A stretch of DNA of 64,000 bases from Trichoplax adhaerens (Eukaryota > Placozoa > Uniplacotomia > Trichoplacea > Trichoplacidae): NCBI RefSeq assembly GCF_000150275.1, contig NW_002060964.1, forward strand, positions 920,975 through 984,974, in the 5' to 3' direction. Position numbers and translations under genes: made by a program. Of this stretch, positions 53,849 through 64,000 are shown one piece after another (position 1 is the stretch's first letter; every line of letters begins with the position of its first letter). The notes beneath the pieces were generated by a model. That model did not search any database. It was not told where the DNA came from and saw nothing but the letters and a program-made list of their open reading frames with translations.

Positions 53849-54739
53849 ATTCCAGCATATAAATCATATATTGACTCGGTGCATCCTTGTATATATAATT
53901 TTATACTGTAATTCTTTTGCGTTGGCTCAAGTTTGATTGAGGCACTGGTCTGTCAGTACTTTACTGCAGAAAATATATAGAAATACTGTGTCTTTTAAGG
54001 TAAGATACCGATATGTTTAATATAGGCATCTGTTTTCTGGTTTAAATGACTCACGCAATCTAAGTTCGTAATAGTTATAACCGACATGATATGATAGCAT
54101 TCACGTGTGATATCTACGTACGCGTAGTGCGTTTCGAAGTGCTGTAAGACTAGTTGTGTGAGTCCAGTTCGTAAATTGTCAACTGATTATATGTAATATG
54201 TATAAATATTAACGCTCGTGTAGTATTCGAAAAAGTATGCAAATTCGTATCTTCGAATTGGATCCGTATTTGCATCCATTTTAGTAATACTGTCTTCCAC
54301 ACCTCAGACGGCCTATTTCGTACTATAGATCGAGTGTCGATAAGACGACAACAGTCATTCTGAATACTTTTTCTAGACTCTAGACCAGTATCGATTCAAG
54401 ATATTAAAGAACATATGCACTAATTTACTGGGACATAATTGCGTCACACAAAATCGAGCAAACAGAGATGAGGTGTCATCATTCTTGATCGGGACCGGAT
54501 ACCCTTCGCCGATTTGTTTGCTCGTTGATGTAAGCGGGTGCGGCCTGCGTTACTGCTGTAGAATTCGCGTTATTTGCTCTTACTGTTTATAAAATACTGT
54601 ACTGCAAATGAACCAATATCTATCAATACTAATTCCTGTACTTGATCCAACCATTGGTCCACAGTGCTTCTGAAAGACTACAGTATTCCGTGAAGTGATG
54701 ACGCAATATTGACATCAACTACTGTTCTACAAGTCCTAT

Positions 54740-55345
54740 AACATCAAGCAATGTGCTGGCCTGTTATGTTGATGTATGCAAGGGATCATTTTTTCTTCCG
54801 TAGTCCCTCGATATACTTACTATATGTCGCATCGTATACAGTGTTCTTGTGCAGAGTCTGTATTGCTACTAGTGCATTGCATAATAATAACATTGCCAAT
54901 GAACTTGGCTGCTATCCTTCTACCATTGCTTTCACTCAGGACAAGCTGCGTTGATGTAGGCAAGGGGTCATTTTTTCTTCAGCAGTTCCTTGATATACTG
55001 TATATTGTATCTGTATTGTTACCAGTGCATTGTATAACAACATTGTAAATGAACTTGGCTGCTAGCCTTCTACCATTGCTTCTACTCAAGATAGGCGAGT
55101 GCAGGTTCCATTCATATCCACTGCTGTAATGCAAGTCCTACAACATCAAGCAAAATGCTAGTTATATTGATGTAGGCCGGGAGTCATTGTTTTCTTCCAT
55201 AGTCACTTGATATACTGTCTATTGCATACTATACAGTGTTCCTGTGCAGAATCAGTATTTCTACTAGTGCATTGCCTACTAACATTGCCAATCAACTTGG
55301 CTGCTAGCCTTCTACCATCAAATTAGTTCTTCTGCACTCAGGACA
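54740..55345. repeat. Tandem repeat of about 200 bp, three copies
   Basis: Copies begin near 54768, 54951 and 55161 with TTGATGTAGGCAAGGGGTCA-like sequence. Shared words include TTGATATACTGT, ACTAGTGCATTGC, AACATTGCCAATGAACTTGG and GCTAGCCTTCTACCATTGCT. The middle copy lacks an internal block of about 30 bp. An ACATCAAGCAA flank precedes copies 1 and 3. No coding capacity or terminal inverted repeat was recognised. Confidence 0.88.
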
Positions 55346-55661
55346 AGAGAGTGGAGACGAATCACAAATCAAACCTTCAGAGATTTTATCAAACCACAGT
55401 CCTGTACAGACCTGACTATCACCACTGATTCATCAGTACGAAGTTAATACTAATTCCTATTACAGCATGGTATTGGCACCACAGTAGGATACAGCACAGT
55501 ACAATGCACTGTGTTGAGTACAGTGGGTGGACTGTAGCACTTTCCTCTAACGGCCAAAGCAGCAGCCGGTATATCCCCTTTTAAATTAGCCAGTGGATGG
55601 CGATGGTGGTCCTCCGCAAGCTGCAATCCTTCATCGTCGCTTGCTTGTAAAATAATCCAAA

Positions 55662-58400
55662 ATGGTTCGAGCGATTTTATTATCCATTCTACGAGCGCCG
55701 TATTATCCACCAGCCTCACAAAAAGGTTTATGGGGCGGTGAAGGAGTGGTTAGTGGCTATTATACGACCAAGCGTAGAAAGCATAAGTAAGTAGCGTCCA
55801 GCACCATGTGCTACTTTATTAGGCTGGGGAGAAGGGTCCATTCTTGCTAATGGACATCTTTCCTCAGCTTGTTCATGCCTATTTCTAAAGTGAAGCTGTC
55901 TAGGGTTAACAAGATTCACTATAGTACTGTCAATCTTCAGTCCTACCCTACTTGTTACTGTAATCACTCACAACGGTCTATTCTATCCTGCTGTTTAGAA
56001 TACATTCAGATAGCAAGAAGCGTAGTATAGCACCATCTTGCAATTGCTGTAAAGCTGAGCTGCCTTGTTTGACCTACAGTAGCCATAATAGACATCGATC
56101 TCGAAATGTTCTCATCACAGAAATGACACATCTGTACAGTATTCGTCAGTAGAATGGTTCTATACCGTCAAGGAGATAGATGTTTAACGCTGTAGACTAG
56201 CTAGAACGACCTGCTGTAATAGTCAATTTTGTTCGTGAATAGTACGCCAATGCATGAGAAAAATCAGTCGACAACCACCTCGGAAAATAGAATGTCTGCA
56301 CACTATTGACCAGTTTAAACACTATTCATGCATAGTAATTCATAAAGTTAGCTCAAACAGTTCGCTGCCATTCTTGATGCACGTACAGCATCATAGTGTG
56401 ATAAGTATCTACAAATGGCGTTTCTCTACAATATTGACCAGTAGAATAGTTATCGATCGTCAAGAATAATCAAGACAGCGCTAGACGTTCACTACTTGTT
56501 TGAGTAATCATGGCGATAAGCATAGTAATTCGTTATGTTAGCAAGTGTGGATAAGACCAGATTAGAAAATCTCACGGAATGAAACATTTATAGTGAAAGA
56601 TTATTGGAGACAACATTTGATATGAACAATAACTACCCCTTAATTAGTCCTTCAGAATGGAATTCAATCCATGCCTAGTAATGCATTAAGTTAGCAAGAT
56701 TTGCGTAGCACCAGCTTAGAAAATTCCATCGCGGAAATGACAAGCTTACATAATCACGACAATCCTGTACATTAGCGATCACTGTCTGCTTGAGTAGTCA
56801 ATCAGAACGGCCATTCCATCTATCTATGCATAGTCCAGTATTCACCATGTTAGCAGGAAGAGCATGCAGTTAACAGCGATGCCTGATTCATGCATACTGT
56901 TTCCATGTATCCAACAATCCTCCTACCATGGAAATGACCTAACTGTACGAAGATTTACTACCCGTATACGCGTACACCGTCAAGAATAGGAAATACCACG
57001 TTGTACATCAACTTTGACCGTCTGCAAGAGTAATTATCACAGCGATAAATTTTACCCATAATTAGTATAGTCATTCTTTCTGTTAACATACTCTCGTATA
57101 AAGTTTACTGTAGGGCTAGCTTAAGCAATCCCCCAATTGACTGTACCATCCTATCTTCTCCTGACATCAATAATTAAGTGATCAAGCAAAATTGTTTCGC
57201 TCACGCAATTATTAGATACCATTTCAGTCGTTACATGTGATACGAGAACAGACGCATTCGTCCATTTTACATTACTAATTCTGCTAAATAGCTCTGTTGA
57301 TTAATGCGATCTAGACAAGTACTTATGCTACCAAGTGATAGTGCCATATCGAATAAAGCACAGTGCTAATTAACACATCATCAATGCAAGTTCACGCTCC
57401 AATTCAAGATGCTGATGAATACGAGCTATTTAAAAGTGGTACTAGAACAAGTCTATACTGTATATTATCAAATGACCAGCTAGTGCGATGCAGAATAAAC
57501 ATAGTGTTAATGAAAACACCATCAATGCAAGTTCAGGTTACTAATCAAGATGAAACATGCTATTCTTGTCATTCTACCAATGGCTTAGGCTATTCAGTAC
57601 CGAGAGAGAGGCAGTATTTGTAGTGGACTATGCAACATTCGTCTACAAATGACAAAGCTATAAACAATTGTTTGATACAATAATATTGATGTTGACTCGA
57701 TCTGGTGTGCAATAGATTTCACCAATAAATAATCGATGAATTTTTTGATCATTTTTCAAGGATTAAACGCAAATGGCATCCCAACGTCCAAACAATGAAA
57801 CTGTTTAGTGATATCCTGGATCAGACGCTTCGAGTCCCAACTACCATGTCTGCTTTAAAACAAATAGAACGAGCTGGCAGTCTAGATAATTACATCTTGC
57901 GTACACCTGATAAACAATTAAACTCAGAATTTGCCTTTGATCTACGTAAAAAGATCCTATCTAGAGTCATATACCTTAAAAAGAGAGATATCCGAAAGTA
58001 TCAAAAAGCCATGGACAATTTACAGCGTAAACGAGATGCATATCAGTTCAATCTAACACTTGCTATAGAAGAGGAACCAACTAAAGCCTTTAAAGAGCAA
58101 AAATTACAAATTAGAGAAATTAAAAATGAAATGAATGAAATTAAAAAGAATATCGGTATTTGTGAATGGGAGATTTTAGATGCTAAACGTAGATCAGTAA
58201 CAGAGAAAGAGAAATATTTAAGAAAGAAAGCACAAAAATTCTGGATGGAGAAAGCACGTAAGAAGCAATTAAAACAAGCTGCACATGCTAGAGCGGTAGC
58301 TCGCGCACAAGAAAGCCTTGAAGACGAAGACGAAGAGTCTGCTGAGCCTGAAAGGAAAGGAGTTTGGAATTGGATTAAATCTATCTTTAGCAGAAAGTGA
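55662..58400 (+). CDS. MRPL28: Mitochondrial large-subunit ribosomal protein bL28m
   Basis: Component of the mitochondrial ribosome large subunit. Two exons, 55662–55786 and 57761–58400, joined by a GTAAGT…CAAG intron that splits a Lys codon; 254 aa, essentially the vertebrate length. Exon 1 encodes YYPPASQKGLWGGEG, the N-terminal family signature. Exon 2 begins KRKWHPNVQTMKLFSDILDQ and continues with VPTTMSALKQIERAGSLDNY and ILRTP (about residues 67–91), the bL28m core. The C-terminal half is Lys/Glu-rich, probably helical, ending WNWIKSIFSRK. The start ATG at 55662 follows an in-frame TAA closely; the first residues (MVRAILLSILR) could act as a mitochondrial presequence. The 1974-bp intron is packed with degenerate repeats. 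Confidence 0.94.
55990..57070. repeat. Degenerate repeats (about 150-bp spacing) in the MRPL28 intron
   Basis: Markers recur in direct orientation. GTTAGCAAG followed by GCGTAGCACCAG and TAGAAAAT-type sequence appears near 56013, 56540, 56693 and 56851. GGAAATGAC follows at 56118, 56731 and 56937. CCGTCAAGAATA-type words lie near 56167, 56457 and 56985. The copies are strongly diverged, so exact unit boundaries are unclear. Confidence 0.55.
57345..57580. repeat. Direct duplication of about 141 bp in the MRPL28 intron
   Basis: TCAATGCAAGTTCA occurs at 57381 and 57522. It is preceded in both copies by GAATAAA…CAGTGCTAAT or AGTGTTAAT and followed by AATCAAGATG. This explains the 86-codon open frame at 57363–57623, which is not considered a gene. 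Confidence 0.7.
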
Positions 58401-58652
58401 CCTGGCATATCACCGTTGAACTATGACTAGAACGGAAAAATTTCAATTCTGTGTAAATATATTTGCGGTAGTTTGTACTCATTTCATTCTAAAAAATACT
58501 TATTGTAGTACATGACATTGTAATGTTTTTTATGGCCAATATCTTAACGCTGGGAATTCTAATATAATGCATGGATTTTATGTTATCGTCCATATCTAAT
58601 TATAAGCAAGAATAAATTGATATTTTGCAATTTTATGCTTCCAGCACCGTTC

Positions 58653-58658
58653 AATAAA
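58653..58658 (+). terminator. Candidate polyadenylation signal of MRPL28
   Basis: AATAAA 253 nt after the MRPL28 stop codon. Another AATAAA occurs at 58611–58616; which one is used cannot be told. Confidence 0.35.
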
Positions 58659-58848
58659 ATGAGGTGTTACTACAGTTGTCAAGTAGTTTTCTCTGATCGT
58701 CATCATCATAAAATAATGATTACACCATTGAATCATGATGCAGCTAAGCCCATGACTTATCATCATCTACACTCGGCTATTTTACGGTAGACAGTTCCAA
58801 TAAGTATGATGATGATGAAATAATGTTTACGCTATTTTCTCAGGAGCA

Positions 58849-59241
58849 ATGACAATTATTAATTGTATCATTAGAAGAGAAATTAAGGTTGGAAAAATCA
58901 TGTTACATAAATGCCGATTGCAGTTGATTGCAATACAAACTAATGTTAGTCTGTCGATCTGTGATGAAATCCAGCTCAATTACTTGGAAATGAGGGACGC
59001 CAGAGGTTCGGTTAAATATGTTGATAAATTCTTCAAATTGGAGTTACAAATAGCCTACAATGCACCAGTCTTACCTTCTAAAGTGCATAAGATCCAAAGG
59101 ATCAAGTTCAACTTCAGCTCGGAAATGGAGCAATGCTATGATTATAATATAGCGGTCTGCAGAACTACCTCACCGCAAAAGAGTACTCTACCGTTGGGTA
59201 GTGATATTGTCGTAGCTGCTAGCTTCGATAATAGTTTATAA
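58849..59241 (+). CDS. Unidentified small protein or terminal exon (130 codons)
   Basis: A 130-residue open frame with no family recognised. The protein mixes hydrophobic strands with charged residues (IKVGKIMLHKCRLQLIAI, DKFFKLELQIAY). It has several Cys and neither a signal peptide nor a clear transmembrane segment. A good 3' splice site, CTATTTTCTCAG, ends five bases before the ATG. The frame may therefore be the last exon of a longer gene or follow a 5'-UTR intron. Codon use looks more gene-like than in neighbouring intergenic frames. It lies between MRPL28 and the Tudor gene on the same strand. Existence as a gene is moderately likely; function is unknown. Confidence 0.4.
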   Translation: MTIINCIIRREIKVGKIMLHKCRLQLIAIQTNVSLSICDEIQLNYLEMRDARGSVKYVDKFFKLELQIAYNAPVLPSKVHKIQRIKFNFSSEMEQCYDYNIAVCRTTSPQKSTLPLGSDIVVAASFDNSL

Positions 59242-60055
59242 TTTACAGAGAAAGCCAGTTGTGGACTCATCTTCTCCATGACTACTGTCTCCATGGTATT
59301 ACTTCCTTCTACAGTATCTAGTCGGCAGAAACACATACGAAGGCCTAAGATCCTTGATTAGATCCCCAAATCATCTCGCATTAGCTGATGTGGATAATTC
59401 TATAAAGTTGTAAACTGTCCTTTAGAAATCTAAACTTGTCCTATTAAGAGATCAAGACTTTAACTCGTGGTCAATAGTGTGAAAACCTGAGATCCATCTG
59501 GAACGTATGCGTCCTTAATGACCTCATTCAGAACAGAAATGGTGGAAAGGTAACCCTTGTATTTTAGCTTACATGCCAAGAATAGATTAATCTATGATTT
59601 TTAAACGTTTTTAAGGATAGGAAATGATCCACTAAAAGGTTTTTAACCTTTTCTAGTGAAATAGAAATGATAATAGATACTGTCATGTTTTCCAGCCCTT
59701 TTTAGTGGATGACAGTTCTGCAAGTTGGATTTCTAGCCATGAAAGACTGCTTAATTAAAGCATGAGCTATTTAGTTGGCGTATAACTAGCATTGCTAGTG
59801 GACAATTGCTATACTGTACAAGTAGAAATGGAATACTGTACGCGTAGTTCAACCCTTGTTGGCCACGTGTTGGCCAATCGTTTCAACATGGAGCCATTTT
59901 TAGAAGAGGGTTAACGATATCCAGACGTACTAATTTAGTCCTCTGTGAATGGATTGCGTAGCGAAAGATACACGTAGATTAACACTAGCGTTTAATTGAA
60001 ACATTTGAAAGCATTCTTTGATATATTTTATACTTACAGATCGGAGAAAACTGTT
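59242..60055. other. Intergenic or 5' region of the Tudor gene
   Basis: About 0.8 kb without a supported coding region. It includes a small GTAC-type patch near 59810–59850 (ATACTGTACAAGTAG, AATACTGTACGCG). A 3' splice-site-like TACTTACAG ends at 60039, just before the Tudor start codon. Confidence 0.55.
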
Positions 60056-62413
60056 ATGGAGTCGTTCGATGGACTGGATGATTTATTTTCCAAATTGTCA
60101 TTGGAATCTTTAAATGCTCCATTCAAATCATCAACACAAGATACCAAGAGCAATAAACTAAGACAAGATGGAAGCTTACTGGATAAAAAGAATCCATTGG
60201 ATATTAATAATCAGCCAATTAATCAAGATAGCGTCAATCAAAGTAAAAAGCAAAACTTGACAAATCTAGAAGTCATGTCGCCATTACAGCAAAAATGTTT
60301 TATTAAAACGGTTCCTTTTGAATCATTCCAAGTTGGAAGCAACATCAAAATTGAGGTCTTAGCTGTTATAAATCCCAATTACTTTTTTGTTCGCGATAGA
60401 GCACAAATGAATGAAGAAATGAAGACCAGTTATCAACAGTTACAAGCTAAAATGAAGAAACTCTATCAACAATTTTTGCCAAGGAAACAGACATGGTATT
60501 GCGGCGATATAGGTGTTGCACGTTTAAAAATAGATGGCGAATGGCATCGAGTAATGCTGGATACTATAGGAAAAACACACGCTGAAGTACATTGCATTGA
60601 TACTGGCTACTATCAACAAGTATCATTAAAAGATTGCTTTCCTTTATATTCGTGTCTTGCAAGCCGAAAGGCAATGGCTGTAGCTTGTAGCTTAGACAAC
60701 GTGGATTACTCACCTTGCTTGCAATACTGGCCGATGGATGTTACTCAATTATTCTCTTCTTGGTTAAAAAGTCATCATGTTACCATGAAAGTATCGTCAA
60801 GGCAAGATGATATCCATTTTGTTCAGATTGAATTTTACCAGTTAACGGAATGTTTTCATGCTAATACAGAATTGCTTAAATGCAAATGGGCTATTACAAG
60901 GTGCAACCATTTGCAAAGTCAATCAGCTCGTCATCGGATACATCACTATCAACGTATTCTGCGAGAGTCGCAAGCCTGTTCGGTTCCATTAATTTCTATT
61001 CCTCGTAAGAAATGGATCGATGTTTATGCTACAGCTATTGTCAGTCCAAGTTTATTTTGGCTCAAATTCTCGCATAATACTAAAGCTAGCGATGATCATT
61101 CGTATAAACCGCATGCTAACACTATTGCTAAGAAAAATTGTGAAGTTGGCTGCGTTTTTTTAATTCGTAACAAGAATGGAACTTATTTTCGTGGACAACT
61201 TAAGTGCTTATTAATGTATGATTATGCTTTAGTACAAGATATCGATTCTGCAATTGTTTCAAAGGTTATGTTAAAAGGAAATTTAATCAAATTATCCAAT
61301 GCGCAAAAACGATTACCAGCTACTGCTGTCCAATGTTACCTCGATCTTGTCAACGGTGATCGTGAGATGAATTGGAGTAGTTCCATTCTACATCAATTTA
61401 CGTCAGCTGTAAATGCAGGCAAATTAAAGGCTTTATTCCATCCTCAAGCTACCGATATACATGGTATAAAATTGCATCAAATGAAGCAAACGGATTGCAT
61501 CGATATTAATCGGATAATAGAACAAGCACTTATTGAGAAAGATGCTATGGATATAAGTAACAACGATGAAAATTTACCCATAATGAATGATAATATACAT
61601 AGTTTGGATAGTTCAGTTTGCAATTTAAAGCAACATACACCCTACCTAGATACATTAACCTTAAACAGTTCGAAATCGATCGATTTAACATCAGCTAAGA
61701 AGATGGGACAGCATGGAAATCGGCCGAGTGATCCTTCAAAAAAACGACTGGAATGTTTCTCTAGCTTAAAATCATCTCCAATAGCCAAACCGAAGGACAA
61801 ATTATCACGCGATGTCAATAATACAAGTAGTCAGCGGAATAAATGTATGAAGGATACATTGGAAAATGGCAAACAACACTCTAAAATTTACAGCAATTAT
61901 CCAAATTCACCAAATTATAATCACTCACAACGACCATCTGATCTCATGAATTCATATACAAGATTGCCTTCGATGGATTATTCTATGCCACACAGTAGAT
62001 TTACAAATTGCCACCAATTAAATTGGAACGAATATTATTACCAACATCATAACGGTTATCATTATCGACCATTGGAATATAATTATTCCAGACTAGCATG
62101 TTTAGAGAGACCAGCTCGACAGCCGTATGCAGGATATAGGACTCCATTGGATGAAAGATGTAGCAATTATCCCTTGCGACAAGGTATGGTAAGAGAATCG
62201 AATAATTCTGATTTAAGATGGATAACTCCTCCATACCCGGAAAGTGGTTATCCAATGGCAAATAATCCACAATTCCGATACCATCGATTTCAACACCCGA
62301 GTCCTCACTGGATGATGACCAGGCCTCATCAGCCTGCCTGGCCTAGACCTCAGTTAGGAATGCATCCCCATTTTCCTCCTAACCCGCCAAGAGCAAGAGA
62401 TTTCAGTAGGTAA
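60056..62413 (+). CDS. Tudor-domain protein (TDRD-like), single coding exon
   Basis: A protein of about 785 aa with two extended-Tudor-type regions. The first core (about 146–197) reads YCGDIGVARL, EWHRVMLDTI, HCIDTGYYQQVSLKDCFPL, which is the Tudor barrel pattern with the usual Asp-x-Gly turn. It is flanked by SN-like segments. A second, more degenerate core (about 361–415) reads VGCVFLIRNKNGTYFRGQLK and DIDSAIVSKV. The tail from about residue 470 is low-complexity, rich in Asn, Ser, Tyr, His and Pro, and ends with Pro-rich sequence. Such proteins usually bind methylated arginines on partners and organise germ granules in the piRNA pathway; this is family knowledge, not shown here. The frame is open from 59996, but a TTACAG acceptor at 60039 and a Met at 60056 (MESFDGLDDLF) make 60056 the likelier start. 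The specific TDRD orthologue is not assigned. Confidence 0.82.
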   Translation: MESFDGLDDLFSKLSLESLNAPFKSSTQDTKSNKLRQDGSLLDKKNPLDINNQPINQDSVNQSKKQNLTNLEVMSPLQQKCFIKTVPFESFQVGSNIKIEVLAVINPNYFFVRDRAQMNEEMKTSYQQLQAKMKKLYQQFLPRKQTWYCGDIGVARLKIDGEWHRVMLDTIGKTHAEVHCIDTGYYQQVSLKDCFPLYSCLASRKAMAVACSLDNVDYSPCLQYWPMDVTQLFSSWLKSHHVTMKVSSRQDDIHFVQIEFYQLTECFHANTELLKCKWAITRCNHLQSQSARHRIHHYQRILRESQACSVPLISIPRKKWIDVYATAIVSPSLFWLKFSHNTKASDDHSYKPHANTIAKKNCEVGCVFLIRNKNGTYFRGQLKCLLMYDYALVQDIDSAIVSKVMLKGNLIKLSNAQKRLPATAVQCYLDLVNGDREMNWSSSILHQFTSAVNAGKLKALFHPQATDIHGIKLHQMKQTDCIDINRIIEQALIEKDAMDISNNDENLPIMNDNIHSLDSSVCNLKQHTPYLDTLTLNSSKSIDLTSAKKMGQHGNRPSDPSKKRLECFSSLKSSPIAKPKDKLSRDVNNTSSQRNKCMKDTLENGKQHSKIYSNYPNSPNYNHSQRPSDLMNSYTRLPSMDYSMPHSRFTNCHQLNWNEYYYQHHNGYHYRPLEYNYSRLACLERPARQPYAGYRTPLDERCSNYPLRQGMVRESNNSDLRWITPPYPESGYPMANNPQFRYHRFQHPSPHWMMTRPHQPAWPRPQLGMHPHFPPNPPRARDFSR

Positions 62414-62448
62414 TTGACAGTAGCATAACTATTTTATCAGCACCATGG

Positions 62449-62454
62449 AATAAA
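62449..62454 (+). terminator. Candidate polyadenylation signal of the Tudor gene
   Basis: AATAAA 36 nt after the stop codon. Further AATAAA hexamers lie near 63289 and 63317, so a longer 3' UTR is possible. Confidence 0.35.
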
Positions 62455-64000
62455 AAGACATAGATCGAAACAATTTAAGGATAATTTTTTGTGCAGTATC
62501 TTTTCAAGTAGTAAGTAGCTCAATAGATACAATGACGCGTTGTTTATGCAATTTAAAGCCTCTAAAGGAGATTGATAAGTTTCTCTATCGAGACAGCTTG
62601 ATCTCAGTGTAGATATAGTATCCATACCCTAATTAAGGAACTCTACTAACTGCTAATATTGCTGAATATGTGCTTAATTATCCCCAGACATCCTACTAAT
62701 AGATATGCAGTGCATTACTAATTGTTGAATAATTAAGAAATCAATGCAGCCAATGAATCTGGAATTTTGAATGGTCGATGATTTATAGACTCGATATATC
62801 ATCACTGTGATTCTTGTCTATTTGATAATATATATATAATCTGTTAACAAAATGTGAAGTATATAAATTGGATTGTTTTGCATGTAATGATCGGTCTCTT
62901 AGATATTTGCTAATTCGTGCGTGAGTTTCTGATGTCCTTAAAATTAACATCTGCTCAGTTTATTAAAATTAGATCTTTACATCTGAGCTTTCCTAATGTT
63001 AATATTTATTTTTCATGTCTTGGTTATTGAAACGTAAAATCAAGTATTGTGCATGGCAAATTGTTCTTAAATTATACTATATCTTTATTATTTTGTCATT
63101 TCTATTTCGTTGATGGAGCTGGAAGCGATCACCTACACATATTCATTCAATTTGATTATTTACTAAACAATACTGTATGATCTGTATTTTGTATCAAATG
63201 GCTTAAATTACAAATATTGGTTCTTGTCGTTTAAGTGAATAATCAGTACACGTTTTACTTCTTTAAGTACGTATTTGTATAAGATTGCAATAAATGTATT
63301 CACATAATTTTTTCAGCAATAAAATTGATCGTATTTCCTTGCGCGAAACTTTTAGAAGAGCGTGAGTATTTTATGTACTTAATGCTGTTAATCATGGCGA
63401 GGATGCAGCAACTTACAACTACGTGCTAAATATAGTACAGTGATCGTACAAGTCTTAAAAAATATAGTAGTTATGCTCGATACTATAGTTGCATAAAAAC
63501 TACCATTTCGTGTATAAATATTGATACCATAACGTATTATATCAGCCATGCATAACTAATATCTTTAAAAGCATAACTGTAAGCTTTGCCATCAGATAAT
63601 ACGGGCTACGCCACTAATTGAAACTATAACAATTATTGATATCTATGAGCCATGATCGTAATTTAAACCTTTTCATCACGGCAATCTGTTGCTTCAAACA
63701 CCGTCACATTTGCGTTTTTGAGGAAAGGTATACCTGGCTAAAATCCTACATCGTCGTAACATGATCGTAACTTTGGCGTTATACCATGTTTAGGTTACGT
63801 ATCTGATGCAGAAATAGATCACTACCTATTTTGATGATATTATGGCGGGTGCTTATGATTTTGTGTATGTTTACTCGTATGTAGTCATTAGCGCTATGTA
63901 GCAAAGAGTAGACTCTCTCTACGTTAGATAGAGTAATGGTTTATCAGTCACGGATGATGTGACTGTTATTCCATAGTTTGTGTAAGCAATATGACATGGC
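62455..64000. other. Right-end stretch without a recognised gene
   Basis: About 1.5 kb of AT-rich sequence. No open frame of note, repeat array or RNA gene was recognised. It probably includes the 3' UTR of the Tudor gene and intergenic DNA. Confidence 0.5.

Larger units (their letters stand above)
53575..55661. other. Intergenic, RAD51AP1 to MRPL28
   Basis: About 2.1 kb. It contains the RAD51AP1 3' end, a threefold repeat of about 200 bp at 54.74–55.35 kb, and a short ACAGTAC/GTAC-rich patch at about 55.48–55.54 kb that resembles words of the 49–50 kb array. No gene is supported. Confidence 0.6.

Noticed and set aside
57363..57623. 86-codon plus-strand frame
   Set aside because: It falls inside the MRPL28 intron and arises from the 141-bp duplication.
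58043..58408. 121-codon minus-strand frame
   Set aside because: Antisense shadow of the Lys/Glu-rich second exon of MRPL28.
1..64000. Bacterial or viral origin, operons, CRISPR arrays or riboswitches
   Set aside because: Coding regions are split by GT–AG introns and encode animal families; no prokaryotic-type features were seen.

Overview
This is nuclear DNA from an animal. It is AT-rich, coding sequence is cut by many short GT–AG introns, and every recognisable gene belongs to a eukaryotic and mostly metazoan family. The gene set is ionotropic glutamate receptors, ADAM metalloproteases, WDHD1/AND-1, RAD51AP1, mitochondrial ribosomal protein bL28m and a Tudor-domain protein. The small compact genes and the tandem glutamate-receptor and ADAM copies would suit an early-branching animal such as a placozoan. 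That is an inference; no species marker was identified. Gene models were built by hand by joining exons whose reading phases agree across GT–AG junctions and whose translations match known families.

Layout. (1) 1–15.6 kb, minus strand: two tandem ionotropic glutamate receptor genes. The first is cut by the left window edge (1–3120). The second is complete (6645–15614, 13 exons, about 880 aa). Their first three exons have identical lengths and phases. (2) 15.6–30.1 kb: a 14.5-kb stretch with no convincing gene, holding degenerate tandem repeats. (3) 30.1–41.5 kb, plus strand: two tandem ADAM genes. The first (30129–33360) is a predicted dead protease with a truncated disintegrin domain and eleven 26-residue Thr/Ser-rich repeats. 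The second (36638–41478) is a complete membrane-anchored ADAM with an intact zinc site. (4) About 42.0–48.4 kb, minus strand: WDHD1/AND-1, about 29 exons, convergent with the second ADAM. (5) 48.4–50.7 kb: the head-to-head interval between WDHD1 and RAD51AP1, filled largely by a palindromic GTAC-rich repeat array. (6) 50.65–53.57 kb, plus: RAD51AP1, 8 exons including a 14-nt first coding exon. (7) 55.66–58.40 kb, plus: MRPL28, two exons. (8) 58.85–59.24 kb, plus: a small unidentified ORF. (9) 60.06–62.41 kb, plus: a single-exon Tudor protein. (10) 62.4–64 kb: no gene seen.

How the genes relate. The receptor and ADAM pairs are local duplications. WDHD1 (replisome) and RAD51AP1 (homologous recombination) are divergent neighbours whose products both act in chromosome duplication and repair, so shared regulation is possible but not shown. 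Non-coding DNA repeatedly holds degenerate direct repeats of about 100–235 bp, in introns as well as between genes.
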